Below, in pieces: positions 36,914 to 45,130 of a stretch of 64,000 bases of DNA. Positions within the stretch are counted from its first letter, which is position 1. The number at the start of each line of letters is the position of its first letter. A program made the position numbers and the translations under genes. The DNA comes from Candidatus Methanomethylophilus alvi Mx1201 (GTDB taxonomy: Archaea; Thermoplasmatota; Thermoplasmata; Methanomassiliicoccales; Methanomethylophilaceae): NCBI RefSeq assembly GCF_000300255.2, contig NC_020913.1, positions 310,001 through 374,000 of the forward strand. The letters run 5' to 3'. Below the pieces are notes generated by a model. That model was given only the letters and a program-made list of their open reading frames with translations, made no database searches and was not told the origin of the DNA.

Positions 36914-36954
36914 GGTCGGGAGGGTATGTCCCCCCCCCTCCCGACCTGTTTTTT
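36914..36954. terminator. Strong hairpin terminator
   Basis: GGTCGGGAGGG (36914-36924) pairs perfectly with CCCTCCCGACC (36936-36946), followed by TGTTTTTT. It lies between convergent genes and can serve the plus-strand operon. Confidence 0.8.
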
Positions 36955-37673
36955 CAGAAGAAGTAGAATCCGCAGTTCTGTTCTACCGACACCTTCGCCA
37001 CGGCCTCGATTCTTTCCAGCGGTCCGGAGTATCTGTGGACCGCCATTTTCCCTTCTTCGACGAGAGCGGGTTTGAGGATCTCGACCTCGTTCAATACGGC
37101 CTTGGCGTCTTCGGGGCTCAGTCTTTTCATCTCTTTGGCGTTCTCGAAGACGGCTCCGATGATGGGGCACCCGTACTTCTGTGCGATCGCGGGGAGCTGG
37201 CTCGTCTCGGGGCCGAACGATCCCATGCATCCCCTTCCCTTGTCCCACGAGAGGGCGCATTTGGAACACATTTCGTTCATATCGTCGAACTCCACCTGGT
37301 CCCAGGCGGTCACGCGGTCGTTCTTGTCTCCGGATTCCAGGGCCTCGGCCTTCGTGGCGTCGTCCATCTTGGAGAGATCCACCCATCCGGTGGGAACCTT
37401 CTTCACATACTGTGCCAGCAACGCCTTGTCTTCGTCCTTCTTGACCTTGTCCATGTATATAGCGTCCGTCTCTGCGTTGATCCTGTTCCTTTTGAGGAAC
37501 GCTTCCATATCGCCGACGGCCTTCGCGGCATCCTCGAGGGATACGACCTCGTCTACATCCATATACGGTTCGAACTTCTTCCCTTCGACTTTCGCTTTGA
37601 CAACGGTAAGCTTCATCTCCCTGCAGGGGGCGTTCTGGGCTTCCGTTTCACATAATGCGATGTTGATTCCCAT
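36954..37673 (-). CDS. Unknown cysteine-containing protein
   Basis: 239 residues, soluble, no signal or membrane segment. A cluster CSKCALSWDKGRGC in the middle and further cysteines near the N terminus (LCETEAQNAPC) and C terminus (EQNCGFYFF) suggest a metal or Fe-S site. A Lys-rich N-terminal part is followed by a helical region. I do not recognise the family. The gene stands alone, with no close neighbour on its strand. Confidence 0.7.
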   Translation of the reverse strand: MGINIALCETEAQNAPCREMKLTVVKAKVEGKKFEPYMDVDEVVSLEDAAKAVGDMEAFLKRNRINAETDAIYMDKVKKDEDKALLAQYVKKVPTGWVDLSKMDDATKAEALESGDKNDRVTAWDQVEFDDMNEMCSKCALSWDKGRGCMGSFGPETSQLPAIAQKYGCPIIGAVFENAKEMKRLSPEDAKAVLNEVEILKPALVEEGKMAVHRYSGPLERIEAVAKVSVEQNCGFYFF

Positions 37674-38006
37674 GATGTGCGGATATGGGGTACATCGTTA
37701 TTATGCTAGCGGAGAATGTTCTGATAGGGGATTTTTACTTGTTTCCAGAAGGTCTGCGCCATCTCGCACATACATGTGCCAGCAGCGGGGATGTCTCGCC
37801 AAGGTCCGTCCGGCGCATTATTACTCCGGGACTTCGCTACATGTGCAGACGGTAGTTCCGTATGCGGGTGCCAGCATCGGAAAAAAGAGTAATATACTAC
37901 AATGCGATTTCAATGTCTAGCCGATGCGGGCGGTCAGGTCGTTTGTCTGCGTCGGCTACTTCTGTACCCAAAGTTTCTATTCAGGTTGCGCATACGCCTC
38001 TATATT
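37674..38006. other. Intergenic region upstream of the PUA gene
   Basis: 333 bases without a convincing gene. It contains two near-repeats (ACATGTGCCAG at 37766-37776 and ACATGTGCAGA near 37840), a TATA-like AGTAATATACTAC at about 37888-37900 and, starting right where transcription from it should begin, the stem-loop described in the next entry. Confidence 0.45.
37918..37958 (+). ncRNA. Candidate structured leader or small RNA
   Basis: TAGCCGATGC (37918-37927) pairs over ten positions with GCGTCGGCTA (37949-37958), including one G-T pair, around a 21-base loop. A TATA-like AGTAATATACTAC is centred about 25 bases upstream, so the stem would form at the very 5' end of the transcript. It could be an independent small RNA or a structured 5' leader of the PUA protein gene, whose ATG is 49 bases further on. 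Nothing tells which. Confidence 0.4.
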
Positions 38007-38498
38007 ATGGCAGACGTCAGGATCCGCAAAAGGAAGAGGCTCAGAAACAAAGAGGTAAAGGCCATCTCGGACCAGTTGGAGGCGGAGTTGGGCGTCCCCG
38101 TCTTTTCGGAAAACGAACCGGTAGACCGTGCCGAAAGCACGGATTTCGACCTTCTTATCGTAGGCAACGACATCCTCGGGATCGTCTATCAGGAGAAGGT
38201 CTTCCTCACCGTGAGGGGCGTCATCAAATACAAGCCTGTGAAGAGGTTCGTCACGGTCGACATGGGTGCGGTTCCGTTCATAACCAACGGTGCGGACTGC
38301 ATGGGCCCCGGCATAGTGGAGGCCGACGAAAGCATCCAGGAAGGGGATTTCGTATGGATAAGGGATGTGAAGAACAAAGTGCCATTGGCCGTCGGGATTT
38401 CAGCACGTTCCGGCCCGGAATTGGCGGCCAAAAAGCCGGGGAAGGCCATCAAGTCGCTGAACAGTGTCGGCGACAAGCTTTGGAAGGCAGGCGAGTGA
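38007..38498 (+). CDS. PUA-domain RNA-binding protein (Tma20/MCT-1-like)
   Basis: 163 residues. The N-terminal basic segment RIRKRKRLRNKEVKAISDQL and a C-terminal PUA domain (about residues 80-155, with GADCMGPGIVEADESIQEGD and VPLAVGISA) are as in archaeal homologues of the translation factor MCT-1/Tma20. Start ATG 38007 is chosen because upstream codons look non-coding and fall in the structured leader. The HD gene begins one base after its stop. Confidence 0.85.
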   Translation: MADVRIRKRKRLRNKEVKAISDQLEAELGVPVFSENEPVDRAESTDFDLLIVGNDILGIVYQEKVFLTVRGVIKYKPVKRFVTVDMGAVPFITNGADCMGPGIVEADESIQEGDFVWIRDVKNKVPLAVGISARSGPELAAKKPGKAIKSLNSVGDKLWKAGE

Positions 38499-38499
38499 G

Positions 38500-39813
38500 T
38501 TGTCCGACCGCGTGAAGACCGTGCACGACCCGGTCCACGGAGGGATCCGCGTAGACGGATTCTTCCTCGAGATAATGGACCGGCACGAGATGCAGAGGTT
38601 ACGCGGTGTGAAGCAGCTGGGTATGGGGAACTTCGTGTTCCCCGGTGCCAACCATACGCGTTTCGAGCATTGTCTCGGGACGTATTATCTGGCAGGCAGG
38701 ATGGCGAAGGCCATCGGTCTGTCGGAGGAGGACTCGCTCGCGGTCAGGACGGCCGCCATGATGCATGACATCTGTCACGCACCATTCTCCCACACGCTTG
38801 AGGCTGTCATGGAGGATGCCACGGGCTTGGACCATATGGAGTTGGCGAGGAATCTCATATGCGGAAAGGGAAAGGTCTTCCGCGACCGTGACGCAGACCT
38901 CCTTGCAGGTTCCGGTTCCATCGCGGACATCCTCGAAAGTAACGGGATAGATCCGGTGGAGGTCTGCGACCTGATAGCCTATCCGGAGAGCACCGAGCGC
39001 GATCTCGACAATCTGACACTCGACGGGATGGACCATTTCCCGTCCAAGGATTACATACATCAGATCATCCACGGTCCGGTGGATGCGGACCAGATGGATT
39101 ATCTCATGAGGGACGCCCACTACACCGGTGTGGTCATGGGCAACATAGACGTCGACAGGTTACTCTCTACGATGAGAGTCGTCAACGACAGGATCTGCAT
39201 AGAGCGCGGAGGGGCCCCGGCCGCCGAGGGGCTCATGGTATCGCGTGCCCTGATGTACTCGTCCGTGTACTATCATCAGACGGTCAGGGTCTTGGAGAGG
39301 ATGGTCACCAAGGCCGTCCTGTCTTCGGATCTGGATCTTTCGGAGATCTACCTGTGGGACGATTCCGATATGACCCAGGCGCTTCTATCGGCCGGGGGCA
39401 GTTCCTCCCGTCTGATGAGGCTGGTACAGAACCGCATGTTCTACAAGAAAGCCCTCGAGGTCTCCGCAGGGGACGTGGATGAGGAATTGTCCCGCATCCT
39501 CATGAAATACAAGGACCATCGCAAGAGGATCGAGTTGGAGCAGCACATAGCGGACAAGGCCGGCCTGGATGTTTCGGAGGTCGTTCTGGAGATGACGTCC
39601 TCGGCTAATCTCGGATCCGCCAAGATAAAGATAGGCAAGACGGACGTGTCCATAGTGGGGGAGGACGGCAAGGTCAGGCCTCTGACCAGGACATCCCCCA
39701 TAGCCAAAGCCCTCCAATCCAGGGACTCGTTCAGCTGGTCTATGCTCGTCGCATGTCCAGAGGACAAGAAGGAGGCCGTAGCCAGGGCCACATCCAAGGT
39801 CCTGGGTCTTTGA
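38500..39813 (+). CDS. HD-superfamily phosphohydrolase (dNTPase/SAMHD1-like)
   Basis: 437 residues. The HD ligands are spread as in dNTP triphosphohydrolases: HTRFEHCLGTYYLA (first His), MMHDICHAPFSHTLE (His-Asp) and DQMDYLMRDAHYTG (last Asp). VHDPVHGGIRVDGF at the N terminus is the typical lead of this group. It may hydrolyse dNTPs to nucleosides and triphosphate, but substrate is not readable. Start is TTG 38500, directly after the PUA gene stop, since the next Met is far inside the conserved region. Confidence 0.88.
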   Translation: MSDRVKTVHDPVHGGIRVDGFFLEIMDRHEMQRLRGVKQLGMGNFVFPGANHTRFEHCLGTYYLAGRMAKAIGLSEEDSLAVRTAAMMHDICHAPFSHTLEAVMEDATGLDHMELARNLICGKGKVFRDRDADLLAGSGSIADILESNGIDPVEVCDLIAYPESTERDLDNLTLDGMDHFPSKDYIHQIIHGPVDADQMDYLMRDAHYTGVVMGNIDVDRLLSTMRVVNDRICIERGGAPAAEGLMVSRALMYSSVYYHQTVRVLERMVTKAVLSSDLDLSEIYLWDDSDMTQALLSAGGSSSRLMRLVQNRMFYKKALEVSAGDVDEELSRILMKYKDHRKRIELEQHIADKAGLDVSEVVLEMTSSANLGSAKIKIGKTDVSIVGEDGKVRPLTRTSPIAKALQSRDSFSWSMLVACPEDKKEAVARATSKVLGL

Positions 39814-39823
39814 AAGGGTCGGT

Positions 39824-41275
39824 TCACCCTTTCACGACGCCTATGGGTGTCAGTTTGGCGACTTTGGCGGTAAGTCCTGCGTTACAGACGACCTCTATGA
39901 TCTCGCTGACGTCCTTGTATGCGTCAGGGGCTTCCTCGAGTACGCCTTCGTCCGATCCGGCTCTTAGGTAGATGCCCTGGTCGGCCATCTTTTTTCTGAC
40001 GGTCTCGATGTTGAGGTTCTCTATGGCGGTCTTTCTGGACATCTGTCTTCCGGCACCGTGGCATGTGGATCCGAAGGTCTCCTTCATGGCACCCTGTCTT
40101 CCGGCGAGGACATAGGTCCCGGTGCTCATATCTCCGGGTATGAGGACCGGCTGTCCGTAATCCCTGTATTTCATGGTGATCTCGCTCCTTCCCGGTGCGA
40201 AGGCGCGGGTGGCGCCCTTCCTGTGTACGAGGACGTCCTCTCTGTGACCTTCCACGTCATGGGACTCCATTTTGGCGATGTTGTGGGCCACATCGTAGAC
40301 GACATCCATGCCCATGGATTCGGCGGAATCCCCCAGGACCTTCTCGAACGACTCCCTGGTCCAGTGGGTGATCATCTGCCTGTTCGCCCATGCGTAGTTG
40401 GCACCGCAACACATGGCCCTGTAGTATTCCTCTCCGAGTCTGGAGGAGAGCGGGGCGCAGGCGAGCTGTCTGTCGGGCAGGTCCACCTTCTCCGTCTTCA
40501 TGTAATGCTCCATCTTCTGGAGATAGTCCGTAGCGATCTGATGTCCGCACCCGCGGGATCCGCAGTGGACGGTGACCGTTATGCAACCTTTCTTCAGACC
40601 GTAGGCCTTGGCTGTCCTTTCGTCGAACACGTCGTCCACTACATCGAGTTCGAGGAAGTGGTTGCCGGATCCCAGGGATCCGAGTTCGGGGAGTCCTCTC
40701 TTTCTGGACTTCTCTCCGACCCCTGTCTGGTCGGCATCCTTCATGTGTCCCCCTTCCTCCGTCACCTCCAGGTCCTTCTCCCATCCGTATCCGTTCTCCA
40801 CGGCCCATTCGGATCCGATGTCCAGTATCTCGGAGAGGTCCTTCTGTCCCACTTTGGTCAGTCCTTTGGATCCGAGTCCCGAAGGGATGTTGCGGTAGAG
40901 CTCGTCCATGAGGTCCTTGACCTTCCCGTCGATGTCCTCGAGGGTCAGGTCCGTTTTTATAAGGCGGACGCCGCAGTTTATGTCGAAACCTATCCCTCCG
41001 GGGGAGATGGACCCCTGATAGGCATCCACGGCGGCGACTCCGCCGATGGGGAATCCATATCCCCAATGGATGTCCGGCATGGCCATGGAGTTTCCGACGA
41101 TCCCGGGCAGACATGCTACGTTGGCGGCCTGCTGAGGAGAGTTGTCGTTCAGAACGTTGCCGATGAGCCTGTCGTTGGAATAGATCACGGCATCGGTCCT
41201 CATTCCGGGGAACTGATCCCTGGATATGAGCCACCTGTTGTCATCCACCTTCTCGAGCTTTCCGTTCCATACCAT
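39824..41275 (-). CDS. rtcB: RNA-splicing ligase RtcB
   Basis: RtcB joins tRNA exons after intron removal, sealing 2',3'-cyclic phosphate and 5'-OH ends in a GTP- and metal-dependent reaction. Conserved blocks are MAMPDIHWGYGFPIGGVAA, GGIGFDINCGVRL with the metal-binding Cys, GSGNHFLEL, VHCGSRGCGHQ, and CHGAGRQMSR near the guanylylated histidine. 483 residues from ATG 41275; in-frame Met codons further upstream are less likely. No intein. It lies just downstream of, and on the same strand as, tRNA-His. Confidence 0.96.
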   Translation of the reverse strand: MVWNGKLEKVDDNRWLISRDQFPGMRTDAVIYSNDRLIGNVLNDNSPQQAANVACLPGIVGNSMAMPDIHWGYGFPIGGVAAVDAYQGSISPGGIGFDINCGVRLIKTDLTLEDIDGKVKDLMDELYRNIPSGLGSKGLTKVGQKDLSEILDIGSEWAVENGYGWEKDLEVTEEGGHMKDADQTGVGEKSRKRGLPELGSLGSGNHFLELDVVDDVFDERTAKAYGLKKGCITVTVHCGSRGCGHQIATDYLQKMEHYMKTEKVDLPDRQLACAPLSSRLGEEYYRAMCCGANYAWANRQMITHWTRESFEKVLGDSAESMGMDVVYDVAHNIAKMESHDVEGHREDVLVHRKGATRAFAPGRSEITMKYRDYGQPVLIPGDMSTGTYVLAGRQGAMKETFGSTCHGAGRQMSRKTAIENLNIETVRKKMADQGIYLRAGSDEGVLEEAPDAYKDVSEIIEVVCNAGLTAKVAKLTPIGVVKG

Positions 41276-41358
41276 GATGTTCACCGTTTTTGACTGCAAG
41301 GCGTCCGGAGGACGCAGAGGGCGATGGCTTCGCCCACGTTGTGATAATTAGAAGGGAG

Positions 41359-41433
41359 GGCCGGGACCGAGATTTGAACTCGAGTCAAGGGATCCACAGT
41401 CCCCTATACTAACCAGGCTATACTATCCCAGCC
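41359..41433 (-). tRNA. tRNA-His (anticodon GTG)
   Basis: On the minus strand the acceptor GCTGGGA pairs with TCCCGGC. An additional 5' G (at 41433) faces a C discriminator, the identity pair of histidine tRNAs. The anticodon stem GGGGA/TCCCT holds loop CTGTGGA with anticodon GTG, and the T arm is TCGAG-TTCAAAT-CTCGG. CCA is not encoded. A TATA-like CTTTATGTA lies about 35 bases upstream. Confidence 0.95.
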
Positions 41434-41477
41434 ATCTGGTTGAACCGGTCTATAATCTTGACCTACATAAAGATTTT

Positions 41478-41500
41478 GAAAAGAAGGTCCCTGCGGACCT
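41478..41500 (-). terminator. Terminator of the mtaA/mtbA-like gene
   Basis: On the minus strand AGGTCC, loop GCAG, GGACCT, followed by TCTTTTC. It begins some 46 bases after the stop of the methyltransferase gene. Confidence 0.65.
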
Positions 41501-41546
41501 CAGCTCGTCCGCAGGTAAATCGTTTATTTCGGGTTTGTTGACTTGC

Positions 41547-42596
41547 TTAGCGCTGGAAAGCCTTGACGGCCTCGACGAAGGCCTTCATGTTCTCGTCGGA
41601 GGTTGCGGGAGCGATTCCGCATCCGGAGGAGATGATTCCGAATCCTGCGTCGCAGGACCTGAAGACACCCTCCTTGACTTCCTCGGGGGTTCCCTGGAAG
41701 AGGGGCTTAACGGATCCGACGTTTCCGACGAGGACGGTGTCCTTTCCGACTTTCTCGACTGCCTTGTAGGGGTCGACCTTCTCCTCGATGGAGACTCCCT
41801 TCACAGAGGGTCCGCAGGCGGCCATCTTGTCGACGATGGGGTAGGCGTCTCCGCAGATGTGGAGGACGTTTCCGAGTCCGTTCTTGGTGGCTCCGAGGGA
41901 TGCGGCGACTGCCTTTCCAGCAGCCTCCTCGAACATGTCGGGGGCCAGCATGTCGGTGGATCCGGAAGGCTCGGACATCTGGATGATGTCTGCGCCGTTG
42001 TCGATGAGGGTCTGGGCGTATGCCTTGCAGATGGGTGCGGTTGCGGCTACCCACTTGTCGACCTCCTCAGGGGCCATCATCATTCCGAAGATCAGGTTCT
42101 CGGTGGAGACCATGTGTCCGGCGAGGGTGAACGGCCCGGTGGTTCCGGCGACGATGCAGTAGTTCTCACCGTGGGATTTCTTCAGGAGCTCGCAGGATTT
42201 GATGACCTCTGCGACACGTCCTCCCTGGAGGAACTCGTCGATGGGCATCATTGCTGCGGGGTCGTCGTATACGCCCTCCATGCAGTCGAACTTGAACGGG
42301 TGGTTCTTGATCATGGGTGCCGCGTCCTTCTTGTCGACGGCGACGGTGCATCCGAGCCTCTCGGCCTCGGCGGTCAGGCAGAAGGAAGTCCTGCAGCACT
42401 CGAATCCGAACACGTCGGCCTGTGCGGCAGCGAGCTTTGCCATGATCTCGGCGTTCTTGTGAGCCTCGGGCCATGCGGCGCCGGTGGCATCCATCTGTCC
42501 GATGGTTGCGGACTGGGTGAAGATGGCCGCCGGGGGCCTGTCGAGGTTCTCTTTGTTCATAGCTGCGGTTACTCTTTCTCTGGGAGTCATTGCCAT
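41547..42596 (-). CDS. Methylcobamide:CoM methyltransferase (MtaA/MtbA family)
   Basis: It transfers a methyl group from a methylated corrinoid protein to coenzyme M, giving methyl-CoM for MCR. A uroporphyrinogen decarboxylase-type barrel of 349 residues with the zinc triad His246-x-Cys248 (HICGD) and Cys326 (SSGCGIAP). The first residues MTPRERVTAAMNKENLDRPP are typical. Start ATG 42596 has an AAGGAG site and a TTTTATATG box upstream at about 42632-42640. MtaA (methanol) and MtbA (methylamines) cannot be told apart safely from motifs; in either case it marks methyl-reducing methanogenesis. Confidence 0.92.
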   Translation of the reverse strand: MAMTPRERVTAAMNKENLDRPPAAIFTQSATIGQMDATGAAWPEAHKNAEIMAKLAAAQADVFGFECCRTSFCLTAEAERLGCTVAVDKKDAAPMIKNHPFKFDCMEGVYDDPAAMMPIDEFLQGGRVAEVIKSCELLKKSHGENYCIVAGTTGPFTLAGHMVSTENLIFGMMMAPEEVDKWVAATAPICKAYAQTLIDNGADIIQMSEPSGSTDMLAPDMFEEAAGKAVAASLGATKNGLGNVLHICGDAYPIVDKMAACGPSVKGVSIEEKVDPYKAVEKVGKDTVLVGNVGSVKPLFQGTPEEVKEGVFRSCDAGFGIISSGCGIAPATSDENMKAFVEAVKAFQR

Positions 42597-42910
42597 GATA
42601 TTAATCTCCTTGGAAGCGGAATACCTTAAACATATAAAAATAAGAATGACAAAATAAACATTGTATAAGTTATTTGATAAACGTTTCCCACATAAAATGC
42701 CCAATTTGGGACATTATCAACAGCCAGACAATACAGCCAATCTTTTTCGTATCTCCGTGTCCGCGTTGGTCGACCGTTCCAACCGTCGTTACAGGGGATC
42801 GTATCGACAATCGACAGTGTATATGTCCGTGGGTGGACTAAAATATCCATTAGTAGATAAATCAACCACGTAACTTCGGATGTTACAGTTTATGAAAAAG
42901 GGGGATAATC
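42597..42910. promoter_or_regulatory. Divergent promoter region, methyltransferase and MFS gene
   Basis: 314 bases, AT-rich. Minus strand: TTTTATATG (about 42632-42640) and AAGGAG before ATG 42596. Plus strand: CTAAAATATCC (about 42838-42848), and GGGGGA before ATG 42911. Between them is a near-palindrome CCCAATTTGGG (about 42700-42710) and an inverted repeat GTAAC-N7-GTTAC at 42870-42886 near the expected start of the MFS transcript. These could be operators; no regulator can be named. Confidence 0.5.
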
Positions 42911-44245
42911 ATGACAATTGAATCAGAGAAGAAGAAGCGTATGCTTTCTTATCGTTGGGCCATATTCGCGGTCCTTGCGCTGGCATACTTCTTCGTATAC
43001 TTCCATAGGACGACGGGCGGAGCGATCTCCGACACGCTGCAGGACTTCTTCGGCGTAGGGACGGCATCCGTCGCCCTCTTGGCCTCGGCATATCTCTACG
43101 CGTATACGCTGATGCAGATCCCCAGCGGGATACTCACGGATAAGTTCGGTCCGAGGAAGGCCGCTACGATATTCATATTCCTTATCGCAGCCGGGTCCAT
43201 ACTCAGTGCGGCATCGGCCGCCGCAGACAATTTCACCCTCATGATCGTAGGGAAGTTCATCATCGGTATCGGCGCCGCGGTCGTCTACATACCCATAATG
43301 AAGGTCCTGGCGGTCTGGTACAGGAAGAACGAGTTCGCCTCCATGAGCGGCATCCTGCTTCTGGTCGGGAACGTAGGCGGCATAGCCGCCGCGACCCCCA
43401 TGGTCCTTCTCATGGACGGTCTCGGGATCCAGAACACCTACATCTTCCTCGCTGTGGTCACCGTCGTCATCGCAGGTCTGTGCTGGCTCATCGTGAGGAA
43501 TCATCCGTCCGAGATGGAACTTCCCGGAATAGAGGACATCGTCTCGGAGGAGACCGGGGAGCCCGTCACCGAGTCGACGTCCGCCAAGATGGGGACCGTG
43601 GAGGCCCTCAAGATGACATTCGCCTCGGGGAGGAACTTCTGGCCTCTGGCGATATGGTTCTTCTTCATGTACGGTACGATCATGCTGTGGCAAGCCTCCC
43701 AGGCGGGTTCGTTCTACAAGAGCGTATACGGATTCTCCGCGGGGGATGCCGGGATCATGGTCACCATGGTCGGTGTCGGGATGGTATGCGGCTGCCCCAT
43801 AGCCGGAAGGCTTTCCGACAGGTACTTCCACTCCAGGAAGAAGGTCATATTGATCGGTACCCTGGTCTACACCTGCCTGTGGGGAGTTATATGGGCTACC
43901 GCCGGAAAGGGACATATGGACGGTATCGCGATCCAAGGGGTCATAAACTTCCTGTTCGGATTCTTCGGAGGGTTCTTCGTCGTAGCCTATGCCCAGATCA
44001 AGGAACTCTATCCGATAGCCATGGCGGGGACGTCGACGGCCGCTCTGAATCTGTTCCCATTCGCAGGCGGAGCGATACTGATCACCATCGCCGGGTTCAT
44101 GATATCGGACAAGACATTGGCGGAATTCCAGAACGTCTGGCTCATGGCTTTCCTGATGATGGTGGCGGCATGCGTGTGCGCATTCCTGTCGGTGGAGAAG
44201 GGTTCCGACGAAAAGATATGGCCCTTGCCGGAAGAGGAGGACTGA
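42911..44245 (+). CDS. Major facilitator superfamily transporter
   Basis: 444 residues with about twelve hydrophobic segments. The signature between helices 2 and 3 is GILTDKFGPRKAA, and AGRLSDRYFHSRKK is the matching loop in the second half. YFFVYFHRTTGGAISDTL at the start resembles the anion:cation/oxalate-type symporter group. The substrate is unknown. Its divergent arrangement with the CoM methyltransferase could mean uptake of a methanogenic substrate or a related organic acid, which is only a guess. Confidence 0.88.
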   Translation: MTIESEKKKRMLSYRWAIFAVLALAYFFVYFHRTTGGAISDTLQDFFGVGTASVALLASAYLYAYTLMQIPSGILTDKFGPRKAATIFIFLIAAGSILSAASAAADNFTLMIVGKFIIGIGAAVVYIPIMKVLAVWYRKNEFASMSGILLLVGNVGGIAAATPMVLLMDGLGIQNTYIFLAVVTVVIAGLCWLIVRNHPSEMELPGIEDIVSEETGEPVTESTSAKMGTVEALKMTFASGRNFWPLAIWFFFMYGTIMLWQASQAGSFYKSVYGFSAGDAGIMVTMVGVGMVCGCPIAGRLSDRYFHSRKKVILIGTLVYTCLWGVIWATAGKGHMDGIAIQGVINFLFGFFGGFFVVAYAQIKELYPIAMAGTSTAALNLFPFAGGAILITIAGFMISDKTLAEFQNVWLMAFLMMVAACVCAFLSVEKGSDEKIWPLPEEED

Positions 44246-44319
44246 CACAAGTACCTTACACATAGCCAGCATGGGAAAACGGATCCGGGGCGGGCCGGTC
44301 ATACGGTCCGCCTCCCGGG

Positions 44320-45048
44320 TCATATGGTGAGCATGCTGACGTCTTCCAGTTTCCCGAACTCCATCAGACCCATGTCGCTTACGCCGTAGACCTCCGCATT
44401 CTCCACATCGCATGATTTCAAGGCGGGGGCCATGACCGCATCCGGGCCGGGGTTGAGGTCGTTCCCGGAGGCGAACGGACTGAAGGGAGGTATCACGATC
44501 ACCCCTTCCTTCCTGGCCACAACATAGCATTGGAGTTTCATACCGCCGCTGAGTTCCCCGGGTATTTTCACCGACGGGTGCTCGTGACCTATTATGACGG
44601 GCCTTATGCCGGAGTCCACATGGCCGTGTTCCAGTCTGAATCCCTGGATGTCTATGTGGTCGAGTGCCAGCAGACCCATGTCCGACAGGATGTTCTGGAG
44701 GAAGTTGTCATGGTTCCCTTTGATGACGACCGCTTCTGCGGCATCCGATACCAGTCCTACGATCTGCCGGACCTCCTCCCGGGCCTGATAGCTGGAACGA
44801 CGGAAATCGTGTTTGATGTCACCCAGAAGGACGATCCTGGCGGGTTCGTACTCGTCGATTATGCTGTTCAGGGCCTCGCGTACGGACCGTGTGTTGATAC
44901 GGGGGATGAACATCCCCTCGCCTTCGAGGGCACTCTCATATCCCAGATGCAGGTCTCCTATGACTGCGGTAGGTCCTTCGTCCAGGACCAGGCATCTGTC
45001 GTTGGTTATCGTTACCCCCGGCATGATGCGGATCTTCCTTACGCCCAT
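44320..45048 (-). CDS. Calcineurin-like metallophosphoesterase
   Basis: 242 residues with the motif series of the fold: VIGDLHLGYE (D-x-H), VLLGDIKHDF (GD-x-x), IKGNHDNF (GNHD), and HGH and GHEHPSV for the last ligands. It belongs to the archaeal single-domain group related to SbcD/LpxH-like phosphoesterases. ATG 45048 lies 26 bases from the TATA-like CGATATTATG on the minus strand, which decides the start. It shares an 82-base divergent promoter region with the DHH gene, another probable nuclease. Confidence 0.85.
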   Translation of the reverse strand: MGVRKIRIMPGVTITNDRCLVLDEGPTAVIGDLHLGYESALEGEGMFIPRINTRSVREALNSIIDEYEPARIVLLGDIKHDFRRSSYQAREEVRQIVGLVSDAAEAVVIKGNHDNFLQNILSDMGLLALDHIDIQGFRLEHGHVDSGIRPVIIGHEHPSVKIPGELSGGMKLQCYVVARKEGVIVIPPFSPFASGNDLNPGPDAVMAPALKSCDVENAEVYGVSDMGLMEFGKLEDVSMLTI

Positions 45049-45130
45049 GTCTCCGACGAGGTGTTCATGACATAATATCGTTTGCCGGGGGCGATATATA
45101 TTCAAATCCGACACCATACGCGCCGGCATA
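45049..45130. promoter_or_regulatory. Compact divergent promoter, phosphoesterase and DHH gene
   Basis: Two TATA-like elements back to back: CATAATATCG (45071-45080, acting leftwards) is 26 bases from ATG 45048. GATATATATT (45093-45102, acting rightwards) would start transcription a few bases before ATG 45131. Neither gene has a ribosome binding site, so both appear leaderless. Confidence 0.6.

Noticed and set aside
42626..42865. Small minus-strand frame in the divergent region before the MFS gene
   Set aside because: It covers the promoter of the methyltransferase gene and has unusual composition and no ribosome binding site.
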